Made by a program: the position numbers and the translations under genes
The notes under the pieces: generated by a model
The model's database searches: none
What the model saw: the letters and a program-made list of their open reading frames with translations, nothing else
What the model was told of the DNA's origin: nothing
In this document: positions 24,205-35,781 of the stretch, piece after piece
Position numbering within the stretch: position 1 is the stretch's first letter
Layout: each line of letters opens with the position of its first letter
Assembly: GCA_036927565.1 (NCBI GenBank)
Contig: JAYESD010000011.1
Location: 94,711,178-94,775,177, forward strand
Source: Tuctoria greenei
Lineage: Eukaryota > Streptophyta > Magnoliopsida > Poales > Poaceae
Direction of reading: 5' to 3'
DNA: 64,000 nt

Positions 24205-24209
24205 GATTC

Positions 24210-24778
24210 ACAGCTGGCTCTTTACTGGATGCTTCCTCTTCCAGTGTGGTGACTCCTGCGGTACGATCTCCGCAGATCCGGAGAACACCCGTAGGTGTTG
24301 GCATCTTCAACACCAAATAACCATAATGGACAGTGGCCATAACCATGTATAAAGCTGGCCTACCAATTATAGCATTGAACGGCAGATTGATCTGTGCAAC
24401 ATTGAAGATTAACTTCTCGGTTCTGTAATTCTCACAGGCCCCGAAGGTCACTGGGAGTGTAATAGAACCAAGCGGTGTAATGGTTCCCGGACCTACTCTA
24501 GAGAAATGTCGGGATGGGCGAAGGTCCGAAGGCCGGAGCTGAAGCTTAACAAAAGCTTCGGAGCTTATGAGGTTTATGCCGGAACCTCCGTCCACCATTA
24601 CATGGTGGATTTCGATATTGTTAATGGTGGGTGACACCATCAACAGAAGTTGACCAACCTCGATCATTTTTTGGGGGCAGTCCGAAGCATCAAAAATGAT
24701 GGGTGTATCCATCCACTTTTGATGTGATTTTGCCTTAGCAGCAGGAGCTACCATGGCCATGTCCCACCGCATTGTCAT
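24210..24778 (-). pseudogene. Aspartic protease region of element A
   Basis: The minus strand reads DTPIIFDASDCPQKMIEVGQ, then HHVMVDGGSGINLISSEAF, ITLPVTFGACENYRTEKL and NAIIGRPALYMVMATVHY. This is the pepsin-like protease block of Tat-type Gypsy elements (D-G-G-S-G in place of D-S/T-G-A). The frame ends where element B was inserted and continues beyond it at 7,842. No stop interrupts this segment. Confidence 0.88.
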
Positions 24779-26283
24779 GAGGATGCGACGAGAAGTGATG
24801 TCCCAAGAACCACCATAGATGGTGTTCAGGGTTTTTCGATGTTCGTTGTCGGAGGTGTTAGAATCGTCGTCAACAGTGTTGTAGATGGCTTTCTAGACCT
24901 TTTTAGGGTCCTAGAAACCTAGCTCCTCTTTATTCGGGACTTCGTTGACTTTTTGTTTTCCTTCCCTTTGACGGAAAGGAGCTTCTTCTTGGCGCTTGTT
25001 GTAGAACTAGACAAGGTTCTGGACCTCCCGACACTCTTCCAAGCTGTGTCGATTCATCTTGTGAATGGGACACCATGCTTTGGAACTCTTGTCATCCTCT
25101 GATGAAGGACGAGGTTGCTTCTCGGGGCATGGCCCCCGGCTTCAAGGAGCTGCAGCAGCACCAGTTGGAGCGCCAGCCGACGACTTCTTTTTATTATTGG
25201 GCTTCTTCTTCTTCTTGCCACTACCAGAGGTAGCAGCTTCAGTTTTGGAGGACTTCTAGTTGGCCTCCAGAGCTGGCTTGGAGTGCATTTCATGGCCCTC
25301 CGCAGCTCTTGTGCATTTGTCAGCTAGGCTGAAGAGTTCCATGACGCTGGTAACTTCTTTGATAGCCAGCTTCTCTAGCATCTTCTTATCTTGAACAACC
25401 TATCTGAATGCAACGATAATAGAAGAGCTCGAGATAGATGGAATGGTATTGCGTACCTGAGAGAATCACTGGATGAAGGACTGGAGCGATTCTCCTGACG
25501 TTTGCTTCACAGCAAATAGGTCCAGTTCAGTGCCGGGTCTAGTGTAGGAGCTCCCGAAGTTGGCAGTGAATTGCTGGCATAGTTCCGACCAACTATTGAT
25601 GGAGTTGGGTGGAAGACTAATGAACCAGGACTTCGCAGTCCCAGTTAAGGCCACCGGGAAGTAATTGGCCAATACAGCCTCATCACCCCCCGCTGCCAGT
25701 ATGGCAGTAGAGTAGATTTGTAGAAATTCGGCGGGGTTGACTGTCCTGTCGAATTTTTCTGGTAAATGAGGCCAGAACTTCTGTGGCCACCTGACCATAC
25801 GTAGGTGCATGGCCAGGGAAGAACAACCTCCCCCTATTCATTGAGGAGCAGGGTTGTCCTGAGCCTCTCGCCTTTCGCGAGCACGCTCGATGTGGACTCG
25901 GCCATCCTGTTGCCGGTAACGACGATCCAGTTCCGACCGCAGGGTAATGATGTCACGGGGGCAATGATGTCACCTGTTGGGAGGCGGCATGCCTCCTTTG
26001 TAGAGGGGCTTGTGGACCAAGCCGACCGGACAGGGTTCGTCATTGTGAAGGTGCTCGCCCCGAAGGAGGAGGACCTTGGTTGCTGATGCTTGTAGCTGCA
26101 GTTGCGACCAGATGGTCAACATTTGCCCTCCACTGCTCCATAGCACCCTGGGGTGCACTTCGAGGTGGTGGATGTTGCAGAAGAGCTCGCGCGGCAATGA
26201 GCACGTGCTTGGGGTTGTTGTTTGCTGATGCAGTGATCGACATAGATGCCCCATCTCATTGATTGGCATTGTTTGCTGGGACA
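24779..26283 (-). pseudogene. Gag of Gypsy element A
   Basis: Reading leftward from about 26,283 there is a poorly conserved N-terminal part (ARALLQHPPPRSAPQG). The gag core follows (KFDRTVNPAEFLQIYSTAIL, GGDEAVLANYFPVALTGTAK, SWFISLPPNSINSWSELCQQ), then LDLFAVKQTSGESLQSFIQ. A lysine-rich stretch and a Cys/His motif (CPIHKMNRHSLEEC, near 25,040-25,080) close it. In-frame stops occur near 25,463, 25,403, 25,257 and 25,136 (TGA and TAG), and frameshifts occur in the N-terminal part. Confidence 0.85.
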
Positions 26284-26434
26284 AATGGTGCTACAGTGCC
26301 TGCTAGAGTGTTGGCACCTGCCGGTTGCTGAACCTTGGAGGGATTGCCTCCAAGAGGTTGTTCAGTATGATTGTCGTTGGATGATCCAGCAGCTGAATTC
26401 ACCATCTTGTGGTCTTGGAACAAACGCTGCAAGC

Positions 26435-26453
26435 CCCTACCTGGCGCGCCAAA
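26435..26453 (-). other. Primer binding region of element A
   Basis: On the minus strand, directly after the 5' LTR, the sequence is TTTGGCGCGCCAGGTAGGGG. This TGGCGC... start next to the LTR is common in Tat-type Gypsy elements of grasses. I cannot name the tRNA with certainty. Confidence 0.7.
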
Positions 26454-27296
26454 TGTCGAAGTGTGGAATACGAACTTCCCCCAGACCCGCTTAGAAGTAG
26501 ACGCGGAGGTTCTTTAGTGGTTAGGGGACACAAGAGCCAAATCAAGATGGTGACCTCAGAGATTTACGTGGTTTGGGCCGCCTGAGTGTAAAACCCTACT
26601 CCACGGGGTTTGTGTGATTGTATTTAGCAAGTGAGTTCGCTAAGTTCAGGTCGCAATATCCTGGATCCGCCTCCTCTATACTCGTGTGGTGCAACCCTTT
26701 TATAGTTCTAAAGACTGACCGTTACAAAGCTGGCCTGGCCCGACATGTGGCCCTGGCGTGCTTAATGACCTAATACACTGTCTAAAGATTATTAAGTATA
26801 GTTAATAGTGTGGTAATGTTCAGCGTTACCACTATTAATGATACACTGATCGTGTATCATTAATATGGTATTAATGACACATTATCAGATCTTGTAACTG
26901 CCGCCTTAACCATCCTTGAATGTCTGTAATGGTCATGATCGGCTTGTATTTCCGTTGGTGACGAAGGTCCGGAGGCTCCATACTTGGCAGATCCGGAGCT
27001 TTCCCTTGCGGGAGAGTAGGTCCAGGGTTGCTGTACACGTGTCAGTACCGGAGCTCCTCTTTGATGTGGGCTAGGTCCGGGGCTATTGTACACGTGTAGT
27101 CGCTGGAGCTTCCCTTGGTTGGGAGTTTTGTTCCGGGCTTATTTTACACGTGTTAACCAGGGAGCCGGCCATGTGAGGGGAGCGGGTCCAGTGCAACGCG
27201 ACATGTGGGACCAGCAAGGGTCTTCAACTCTGACGGGTGGAACTTTCTTGCGCTTGTTGCGATATCGTGGTGTACCCGGTACGTAGGGTACCGACA
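26454..27296 (-). repeat. 5' LTR of Gypsy element A (843 bp)
   Basis: It is bounded by the inverted ends TGTCG (26,454) and CGACA (27,296). The right-hand 560 bp match the partial LTR at 1-568. A TATA box in minus orientation (CTATAAAAGGG; plus strand 26,695-26,705) sits about 590 bp from its start. To the right the sequence passes straight into Copia RNase H, so this edge is the insertion point of A in the Copia element. Confidence 0.92.
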
Positions 27297-28685
27297 ACGT
27301 CCGAGCGGCTTTGTAAGCATATCCGCCAACTGGTCACTTGTGTTGATGTATTTCAGCACCAACTTGCCATCGTTGATGCAATCACGAAGAAAATGGTAAC
27401 CAAGATTAATGTGTTTGCACTGGTCATGCTGACTTTGGTTCTTGGCGAGAGCAATGGTAGACTTGTTGTTGATGTAGAGTGTGGGTGGGGCGACATCTCT
27501 GTTCATCAGGTCAGCGATCAACCGTGAAAGCCGCTGACCATGACATGCTGCAGTAGCACCTGCAATATACTCCGCTTCGCAGGAGGAAAGCGCCACCAGG
27601 CGCTGCTTCTGAGATTGCTAGCTCATGGGGCTTCCTCCTATGAAGAAGAAAATGTCTGACGTGCTCTTGCTGTCATCTCGATCACCAGCTAGGTTCGAGT
27701 CGCAATAGCCGACAAATTCAAGTGTTCTGCTGCTGCGATTGAAAACACATCCGTAGTCCAATGTACCAGCGATGTAGCGCAGAAGATGTTTCACTGCACT
27801 CATGTGTTCAGTTGTTGGAGCCACCATAAATCTGCTCATGAACCCAACAGCGAATGCAATGTTAGGGCGACTGTTTACCAAGTACCTCAGACTCCCAACA
27901 ATGCTCCTGTACAGCTTGGCATCAACTGGCAGATTAGTGCTTGATTTGCTCAGCTTGAGTCTTGGTTGCATTGGAACACTGAAGGAATTGCAATCCTCTA
28001 TCCCTGCCTTCTGAATGATTTTTCTTGCATATGAACTTTGAGTAAGGGTAATGCAACTATTATATTGTGTTACCTCGATGCCATGTTAGTAGCTGAGGGG
28101 GACCGAGATCACACATCTTGAAGAGATGCTTCATCTAAGCCTTGAACTTGTCGACCTCTTGTTGTTGTGCACCCACAATGATGAGGTTGTCAACGTACAC
28201 TCCGACAAGTAAGAGTTTGTTGCCACTTCCCCGAATGTAGACTGCATGTTCGGTGGTTCTGCACCTGAACCCAAGCAACAACATGGTGCTATCAAGCTTG
28301 GCGTTCCGTGCTCTGGGTGCTTGGCGAAGGCCGTAAAGTGCCTAGCTTAGCTTGTAGACTTTGGTCTCTTGTCCTTCAAGCTCAAACCCAGGTGGCTGAG
28401 TGACGAATATGACTTCCTCGAGATCTCCATCAAGGAACGCAGACTTGACATCCATGTGGTGTACCGGCCACCCATGGTGTGCAGAGATGGCAATCAAAAG
28501 GCGATCTGACTCCATTCTTGCAACTGGAGCAAAAACTTCCTCAAAATCCACCCCAGCACGTTGTGCGTAGCCCTTGGCTACCGGTCTTGCTTTGTGCTTG
28601 ACGACGACGCCACTTGCATCTTTCTTTACCTTGAAAACCCACTTCAACCCAATAGGTTTCTGGTTTAGTGGCAGCTAGATGATTG
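27297..28685 (-). pseudogene. Copia reverse transcriptase and RNase H (truncated by element A)
   Basis: The minus strand reads KWVFKVKKDASGVVVKHKAR, ARPVAKGYAQRAGVDFEEVF, MDVKSAFLDGDLEEVIFVTQ and ALYGLRQAPRA, a typical Copia RT. The catalytic box is VYVDNLIIVG, so the second Asp of YVDD is Asn. The region continues with YRSIVGSLRYLVNSRPNIAF and GYCDSNLAGDRDDSKSTSD, then RNase H (LSSCEAEYIAGATAACHGQ, NKSTIALAKNQSQHDQCKHI). It stops at SDQLADMLTKPLGR, a few residues before the normal end, where element A begins. The frame carries stops near 28,340 and 28,130. The 3' LTR of this Copia must lie left of the window. Confidence 0.92.
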
Positions 28686-29870
28686 TTCAGGTATTATTGT
28701 TGTTGATGGCTCGCAGTTCTTCCAACATGGCTAGACGCCATTCTGGGTGTGGCTCGGCCTCAGAAAATGAGGTCGGTTCATCCACCATGGTGAAGTGCAG
28801 ATCTTTAAGAGCACGGAACCGAAACGGTGCCTTGTTGAAGTCTGCATCCAGGTCCTCCTCGCTGTGCTCTGGTGGTGGAGAGACAAAGTCCCCGGGAAGA
28901 GCAGCAGGTGGGGGCATCTCATCATGTGGCATGCACGGTGGAGCAGAAGGTGTGGGAGTGGGTGCTGCCACTCTTGATGTCATGATTACCTCCGTGCAGT
29001 ACTCGACGCTGAAGGGCTCGTGGTTGTTCACCGTCTCCATGTAGTTGTTCTCCCAGCACCACTGAGCACATTCGTCAAAGACAACATCACGCGTGATGAT
29101 GATGCATCTGTTGACGGGGTCATAGCACCTGTGCACCTTGGTGCCGTTATCGTACCCGATGAAGATCGCCTTGGAGCTGCGCTCGTCGAGCTTCTTCAGA
29201 TGTGGCAGTGTGTTCCTGATGTTGGCGATGCAGCCGAAGGTGCGGAAGTAGTGCACAGCAGAGAGTTTGCCAAGCCATGCCTCATACAGCATCTTCCTAT
29301 CGAGTGCCCGTGTTGGGGCACTGTTGAGGATGTAGAGAGCTGTGGACAGAGCCTCTCCCCAGAATTACCGGGCATGTTCTTTGCCATGAGCATGGATCGT
29401 GACATGGCTACAACACTCTGGTTGTGGCGCTCAACCACCCTTTTTCGTTGTGGCGAGTATAGGGCAGTGAGATGCCGCTCAACACCGCGCTCTGCACAGT
29501 ACCGACCGAACTCCACAGATGTAAACTCTCCCACACAATCAGTGCAGAGGACCTTCAGCTTCTTCCCGGTCTCCACCTCGACAGCCGCTTGGAAATTTCT
29601 TATTTCCAGTGCTGCTTGGTCCTTGCTGGATAGCTGTCACAGCCACATGTACCTGCTCATATCATCAACTAACAATAAAAAATATTTGTTTGCCACTCGG
29701 AGTTGCTGGTGTGATAGGAACACATATGTCACCATGCACAAGGTCGAGGACGTGCTTCACACAATGTTGTGCTTGCGAAGAGAATGGATTGCGATGCTGT
29801 TTGCCAACAAGGAAGCTGTCGCATACCTGATCTGCCTGATCAAGTAGTGGCAGCCTGCGTACCATATTTG
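28686..29870 (-). pseudogene. Copia integrase
   Basis: Minus-strand text from about 29,970 downward shows the pre-integrase zinc region (WHARHGHLSFASLRKM, CDSFLVGKQHRNPF). The core follows (LVHGDICVPITPATPSGKQ, KVLCTDCVGEFTSVEFGRYC, VERHLTALYSPQ, VVERHNQSVVAMSRSML). The C-terminal region has LRTFGCIANIRNT-like text and AIFIGYDNGTKVHRCYDP. A Pro/acidic linker leads to RT. Several frameshifts separate these blocks. The order gag-protease-integrase-RT is what makes this a Copia element. Confidence 0.88.
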
Positions 29871-30119
29871 CCATCTTACGTAGCGAGGCAAAGCTGAGGT
29901 GCCCATGCCTGGCATGCCATCACCAAGCCACATCTGAACTTCGTGCGGACAGACACACGGGATGACCGATGTTCAGCTTGAGGTAGTAGAGGCATGATGG
30001 TGATCGCAGCACCTTGGCGAGCAAGTGTCGACTTTGGTCAAAGATGCGTAGTATGTCATCGTTGATCACCATGCGACAGCCAGACTCATCTAGCTGGGAA
30101 ACACTAATTATGTTGATTT

Positions 30120-30330
30120 TCAGTCGTGGGATGTAGTAACCCCTGTCAGCGCATGGTGTTCACCATTCATGCAAGTGAAGATGATGGTGCCACGACCCTT
30201 AATCTGAACGATGGAGCCATCACCAAATTTGACAGTGCCACACACCCCGGTGTCGAGCTCGGTGAAGACGCCTTTGAGCCCGGTCATGTGGTTCATGGCT
30301 CTTGTATCCAAGACCCATCGATGATGACCT
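30120..30330 (-). pseudogene. Copia protease with altered active site
   Basis: The text LDTRAMNHMTGLKGVF, followed by VKFGDGSIVQIKGRGTIIF, is the retropepsin of Copia elements. The family motif D-T/S-G-A is here D-T-R-A, so the active-site glycine is changed. It lies directly between gag and the pre-integrase domain. Confidence 0.8.
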
Positions 30331-31440
30331 TATTCCTCCAGTGGGCCGAGCTCAGCCAGCACTTTCTGCTCCTCGATCTGAATGGCAAAAGTACGAGCGG
30401 TCGGTGCTGCAGCAGTATTGATGGTGACGGCGTGGGCCATCAGCAAGGCCTGGTCCTCTTCTTCTCCCTGGACCAGATGAGCCTCCTCATCCCTCTCCTT
30501 GTTGTGGTATTCTCGAGCCCAATGGTCTCTTTTGTCACAGTATGCATACATGTCATCGCGGGCAGCTCGGCTAGACTGCGCCTTGCCATCATGCGACCCA
30601 GTGCTGCGACCGCGGTCACGGGACTTGCTGCTGCCACCTCGACGTTCGCTGGAGCTGGAGCCAGAGCCACCATTTTCACCATCACGTATCTTGAGGCGCG
30701 CAAGCCATTCCTCCTCCGTGAAAAGAAGGCGCCCGCTGCTGTCATTGACAGCGGTGGATGAAATTTTTTTGCGATGTTCGACATCAGAGTCGTCCGTCTG
30801 CCTCTTCGATCGAGACGGTGTTGAGATCAAGTAGCGTCTTGATGGAGATCGCCACCTGTTCCAGATGCTCAGGGATAGAGTGCAGCATCTTCTTGACAAC
30901 ATCCTTGTTGGAAATGTTGTCGCCGAGGATGCGTAGTTGATTGGCTAGAGTGGTGATGCGCAGCGCGAAGTGTTCAACCATCTTGCCAGGCTTGAGTGTC
31001 ATCTCAACGAAGTCTTGGTGCAGCTTCTCGATTTTGGCCTCCTTCACCCTTTTGACACCAACTAGAATGGATTGAACCGCCTCCAATGCGTCTCTTGCAG
31101 ACTCATTCACAGCCAAGCCTGCCTGCATTTCTTGCGGCACAGCATGCAGCAGAGCGGCCAGCACATTCCAGTCCTCCCGGAAGTCATCGGTCCCTGGGTT
31201 GATTGTGTCCCACAAGCTCTGTGCTTGCAGGTTCACCTGCATGACCAGTGACCACTCGGCATAGTTGGTCCACGTGAGGATGGGGTAGACAACAGATTCC
31301 GAACTCCTTCCGATGACTCACTCGATGATCACCTCATGGCCAGCATCCCGGCGCCGTGGTTGACGTGGTGGAGGGGAGGGCGAGTGTCGTCGAGGATGGC
31401 GGCTACCTTGCGGAGTCCTCGAATTCGACATGGCTCTGGA
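30330..31440 (-). pseudogene. Copia gag (UBN2-type) with degraded zinc knuckle
   Basis: The N-terminus is near 31,430 (MSNSRTPQGSRHPRR). The core reads QVNLQAQSLWDTINPG, KEAKIEKLHQDFVEMTLKPG, VEHFALRITTLANQLRILGD, VVKKMLHSIPEHLEQVAISI and KTLLDLNTVSIEEADGRL, a UBN2-type gag. After a frameshift the end is LLFTEEEWLARLKIRDG, an Arg/Ser/Gly-rich stretch, and YAYCDKRDHWAREYHNKERD, which is a zinc knuckle that has lost two of its cysteines. Acidic EEEDQALLMAH follows. Confidence 0.85.
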
Positions 31441-31445
31441 TACAA
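31425..31445 (-). other. Degenerate primer binding site of the Copia element
   Basis: On the minus strand TTGTATCCAGAGCC precedes the gag ATG. It resembles TGGTATCAGAGCC, the initiator tRNA-Met primer site, with small changes. It marks the end of the 5' LTR. Confidence 0.55.
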
Positions 31446-31702
31446 AATATCCGATAATTCTCACACAAGGAGGAACAAAGATCACTGGATGTTTTGGTGC
31501 TGCACTGACTTAGCAGCATTTGTGAATCTTTTTTTGCATTATATAAAGGTTACAATGACTTGAAACTCCTGTCATAACTTGCACTAAAGCGCGCATTACA
31601 ACAGCTAGTAACTGCAGCCATAATCTACACTAAAAGACCCATTACACCTGACTAGTAACCCCAGCCATAATCTTTACTATAATACCAATTACAGCTGACT
31701 AG
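31446..31702 (-). repeat. Copia 5' LTR, inner part, with about 46-bp tandem repeats
   Basis: In minus orientation this part holds a TATA-like box (TTTATATAATG, plus strand about 31,533-31,545) and the LTR end next to the primer site. From 31,571 there are imperfect tandem units of about 46 bp (each with CCATAA-CT-CACTAAAA-ATTACA-CT-GTAA text) that continue beyond the CACTA insertion at 39,089. Confidence 0.65.
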
Positions 31703-32040
31703 CACTACAGGAAACGCGATCATTTGTGACGGCTAGCGTTATTTGTGACGGTCGGCCATCGCAAATAAGGTAATTTGCGACGTCCAGCCTGTGGCCGTTT
31801 CAAAACGAGTGGCCATCGCAAATAACATCCTATTTGCGGCGTCTGCCGACGAAGCCGTCACAAATCTTTCTTATTTGTGATGGCCAACCCTAGGGCCATC
31901 ACAAATTAAATAACCGTCGCAAATAGGAGGCTATTTGTGACGGCCAGAAAAAGGACCGTCACAAATAACGTAAATTGCGATGGCCTGACCCCTGGCCGTC
32001 ACAATTAAGTCAGCCGTTGCAAATAAATGGCTATACCCTG
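31703..32040 (+). repeat. Left terminal and subterminal repeats of CACTA 1
   Basis: After the terminal CACTACAGGAAAC there are about ten direct and inverted copies of a TTTGTGACGG(C) / GCCGTCGCAAAT unit, spaced 20-40 bp. In En/Spm elements such units are the binding sites of the TNPA-type protein. Confidence 0.85.
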
Positions 32041-32119
32041 CCCCGTCGGCCCCCGATAGAATCACTCACTCTCACACGCCACCACCCCATACACTTGCCA
32101 CCGCCCCGGCCTTCGCCGC

Positions 32120-32500
32120 CGCCATCGCCTCCTCTGTGAGTTCCCCCCTCCCCTCCCTCTCCATGGCTGGCCCCTCTCCTCCACGGCCGCCGTCCTACCT
32201 CCATGGCCGCCCCCCTCCATGGCCGGCCCCCCTCCCTCTCCATGGCCTCCCCCTCCCCCCTCCATGGCCTCCCTCTTCCATGGCTGCCCCCCCTTCTTCA
32301 TGGCTGCCCCCTCCCTCCTAGCCGCCCCCTTCCATGACCGGCCCTTCCGCCCTCCATGTCCAGCCCCCCCTCCCCCCTCCATGGCCAGCCCCCCTCCTCC
32401 ATGGACGGCCCCTCCCCCCCCCCCCCCCCCCCCCCCCGCTTCAAGGCTGCCCCCTCCCTCCCTCCTCTCATCCATGGCCAGCCCCCTCCTCCCCTCCTCT
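32120..32500 (+). repeat. C-rich minisatellite with CCATGG units and a poly-C run
   Basis: Irregular tandem units of 15-30 bp built on CTCCATGGCCG/CCCCCCT, with a run of about 25 C at 32,410-32,437. Proline-rich frames on both strands are a by-product of the composition, so I do not call a gene here. It lies in the region before the transposase gene. Confidence 0.7.
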
Positions 32501-32519
32501 CCCTCCATTTTGAAAATTG

Positions 32520-33386
32520 AGCGCAAATGTTCGCTTAATGTGTTGAATTAGTTAAGTTAATTGGTGATTAGTTGATTAGAAGATTGAATTATGTAATTTT
32601 TTGGTTAAATTGGTTATTAGTTGATTCAATTGTGTAATTTGTAGATTAAATTGTTGATTAGTGGAAGAATTTTTGGATTAAATTGATAATGCTTATGTCT
32701 ATGTTAATCATGCTTAGCTAGGTTTAGGTTTAGTTATGTTTAGGTTTATTTATGCCTAGGTTCAATTTGTTGTTAATTGAGATGAAGTTTGCTAAGCTAG
32801 GTTAGGTCAATGCTTATGTCTATGTTTATGATAAAATTGTTTATGTTTAGGTTTATATTTATTAATAGATAAGTTACAATTTAATAATTGTTATGTTTAC
32901 GTTTAATTGAATTTCAATGTTTTTTACATTATGGTTACAATTTTTCATTTGATTGCTTGAGTGCTACTATATGTACGAAAATGAGATTCGGATTGGTTTG
33001 ACCCGACACAACCCATTTAGTGCCCGACAAGGCCCATTTAGTTACAAGTTAAAGTATGTGTCTAAACAGACAAGGAGACGAACAACGACAATGCAGACGG
33101 CAAGCACCCATACATGAGGATGGCGGACCTCGAAGGACCCACTTCCTTGTCTCTCTCTCTCTCTCGTTCTTTCCTCCTCGCTCGTCTTGAAGAGCTGCGG
33201 CCCCCGGCGAGCGGCTGACATACGTATGATTGCTATAACCGTATAGTCGTCCCCCTTTTTACTTGAAGAACTGCGCCGGATAGGGGGCTGTAGTGTTAAA
33301 TAGGCGGTGTTATGTTGTAGAAATTTTAGGACCTATCCTGCATATATTATCGATAATTTCTTCCGCTTTAAACTGCAAAGTCAAAC
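32520..33386 (+). other. AT-rich upstream region of the CACTA 1 transposase gene
   Basis: It has repetitive TTAGTTGATTAAATTG-like and GTTTAGGTTTA-like text to about 32,930, then a short CT-repeat (about 33,151). It looks like an intron or 5' region. No coding similarity was seen. Confidence 0.45.
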
Positions 33387-35781
33387 ATGGGTGAAGACTG
33401 CAGTTGGATGTACACTGGCTGGAAGACCAGAACTGGTGGTCACTCGGATGAGTGGTACATCAAGTTAGATAAATTTTTGGATCAAGCATTTTCGTTGTCA
33501 ACGGATGATAAGGTGCTATGCCCATGTACGAAATGCCATAACACCAAGTTTTTGAGCAGATTGGATCTTTCATTTCACTTATGTCGAAATGGTTTCACAC
33601 CACATTATGAGGTGTGGACCTTCCATGGCGAGACTAAATCTCAAGTCATAGTAGAAGTGAATGAGGATGATAATATAACAGTGATTGATAGGATGCATGA
33701 GATGCTAGAAGCTCTGGAGGCGGAGGACCCTCTTACAAATGAGGCAGGGGAGTTCTTCGAGGAGCTTAAGAAATCCCAACAGCCGTTGCATGAACACACG
33801 GCTATGACCATCCTTGCTTTCTTGACCATATTTATGGTAATTAAGTCTAAGTACTTTTTTTCCATCAACTGCTACAATGATCTCATGAAATTGATCTGCG
33901 ATATCCTTCCACAACCTCACAAAAAGCGCCTAAAGATATCTGGTCTCGGTATGAACTATGAGAAAATTGTTCTGGGCCCAGACAACTGCATGTTATTCTG
34001 GAAAGAGCACGACAATGAGAACATGTGCTTGAAATGTGGTAAACCAAGGTATGTCGAAGTTGTTAATGATGATGGAGATAATGTCATGACAGATGTCGCA
34101 CATAATTACTTGCCTGTGACACCTTGGCTGAAGCGGTTGTTTCTTTAAAAAAGAACCGCAAGACACATGAGATGGCACAAAGAAGGTAAATGAGAGAACA
34201 AAGAATTCTTGATGCATCCATCCGACGGTGATGCATGAAAGGTGCTAGACCATTTTGATCCAGATTTTCCTCGTGATGCAAGAAATGTTTGCATTGGGTT
34301 AGCGATGAACGGATTCTCACCGTTCAGTACAAACGCCACGCCATACTCCTGTTGGCCCTTTTTTGTCATTCCGTACAACCTGCCACCGGCTCTTTGTATG
34401 ATAAACGAATTCATTTTTCTCAGCCTCATTGTACCTGGACCTGATCATCCCGGGTCACGTCTCAATGTTATGTTGAAACCACTGATCGAAGAATCAAAAG
34501 TCTTGTGGACGGGAGACGAAGCGTACGACAGTTATAAGAAGAGAAAATTCAACCTTCGAGCTGGTTATTTGTGGTCTGTCCATGATTTGCCTGCATATGA
34601 CATGTTTTCCAGAAGGAGCACTTATGGTCGCCTGATGTTTCCGATATGTGCTTCGGACACGGATTGCTTTCGACTAACTCATGGAGGCAAAATATCTTAC
34701 TTCGATAGTCACAGATGTTGGCTGCCTTCGAATCACATATTTAGGCAACAGAGGCATGTCTTTAGAAAGAACACTGTTGTTACTAAAGGACCACCAAACA
34801 TCTCAACATATCAAAAAATTCTGATATGTTGGACAAACTGGTGCCAGATGAAGGTCATCCTAGATATTTTGTAGGTTATGGAGAGGAACACAACTGGACT
34901 CACATATGTGGACTCTGGGAACTATCGTACGTGAATTCATTGATTCTAATGCACAACATTGATGTCATGCATCAGGAGCGTAACATGAGCGAAAGTATCA
35001 TAAGCACTTGCATGGATATGTTCGGCAAAACAAAAGACAGTATAGAAGCTAGACTAGATTTGGCAGACATTTGTCACCGTCCAACTCTTGAAACTTTGAA
35101 AGTGGTGGTAAGCCACGTGCTTCTTTCTGTCTTCGATCTAAAGAAAAGAAAGAAGTCATCAAATGGTTGAAAACTTTAAAATTCCAAATGGTTAGCAACT
35201 AGCCTGAAACGAGCCGTGAATGTGAACACAACAAACCTCACTAGGTTGAAGAGTCACGATTATCACATTATAATGGAAATACTCTTACATGTTATGTTTC
35301 GGGTCTATCTAGATGATACGGTGTGGAAGGTTTTAGTCGAGCTTAGCTATTTCTATAGATAGCTTTGTGCTGAAGAAATCAAGATAGGGATGATGGATAA
35401 GTTAGAGAAGGAGATACCCATACTTTTATGTAAGATGGAAACTTTTTTCCACTGGGTTTCTTGAATCCAATGCAACATCTGCTTATCCATATTCCTTTCA
35501 AAGCAAAATTTGGTGGTCCTGTACAATACAGCTGGATGTGTCACATTGAAAGAGCGCTACGATATCTGAAACCCATAGTTGGCATCAGGGCAAGGGTGGA
35601 AGGGTGCATCGCTGAAGCATATGCTCTTAAGGAAGTAGGATACTTTACAAGTTTATACTTTGCAGAAGAACACAATGTCAATACTTCGACGATGTCGTAC
35701 AATGTGGACGAAGCACCCCCTTGTAGTGACCTCTCCATTTTTCAAACGAGAGGCACTACCGTTGGTAGCTACACGACCTAA
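33387..35781 (+). pseudogene. TNP2-type transposase of CACTA 1 (broken)
   Basis: The start ATG at 33,387 opens MGEDCSWMYTGWKTRTGG. Its N-terminal 90 residues match the transposase-associated domain (CPCTKCHNTKFLSRLDLSFH, with the cysteines present, then GFTPHYEVWTFHGE). The TNP2 catalytic region follows in pieces: LFWKEHDNENMCLKCGKPRY, then after a frameshift near 34,150 KVLDHFDPDFPRDARNVCIG, VPGPDHPGSRLNVMLKPL and SVHDLPAYDMFSRRSTYGR, then GLWELSYVNSLILMHNIDVMH. A DUF4218 segment (IPFKAKFGGPVQYSWMCHIE) ends near 35,781. The usual ATDGF box reads AMNGF, so a likely catalytic Asp is Asn. The DUF4216 tail normally found next is missing. Transposase would cut at the terminal repeats, but this copy is dead. 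Confidence 0.88.

Larger units (their letters stand above)
7843..24209 (+). mobile_element. Element B: Gypsy chromovirus (Tekay/Del-like), 16.4 kb, inserted in element A
   Basis: A perfect 5-bp target duplication GATTC sits at 7,843-7,847 and 24,205-24,209. The element proper is 7,848-24,204. It begins TGTAAAATCC and its 3' copy ends GGTCCCCACA. Inside are a primer site for initiator tRNA-Met, an accessory ORF, gag, protease, RT, RNase H, integrase and a chromodomain-like tail, then a polypurine tract. That order is the Gypsy order. All coding parts are interrupted, so the copy is not autonomous now. The LTRs differ at about 11 sites in the first 200 bases (about 5%). Confidence 0.95.

Noticed and set aside
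32136..32551. Proline-rich and glycine-rich frames on both strands
   Set aside because: They follow from the C-rich minisatellite composition. Frames are open on both strands and lack any start context or homology.
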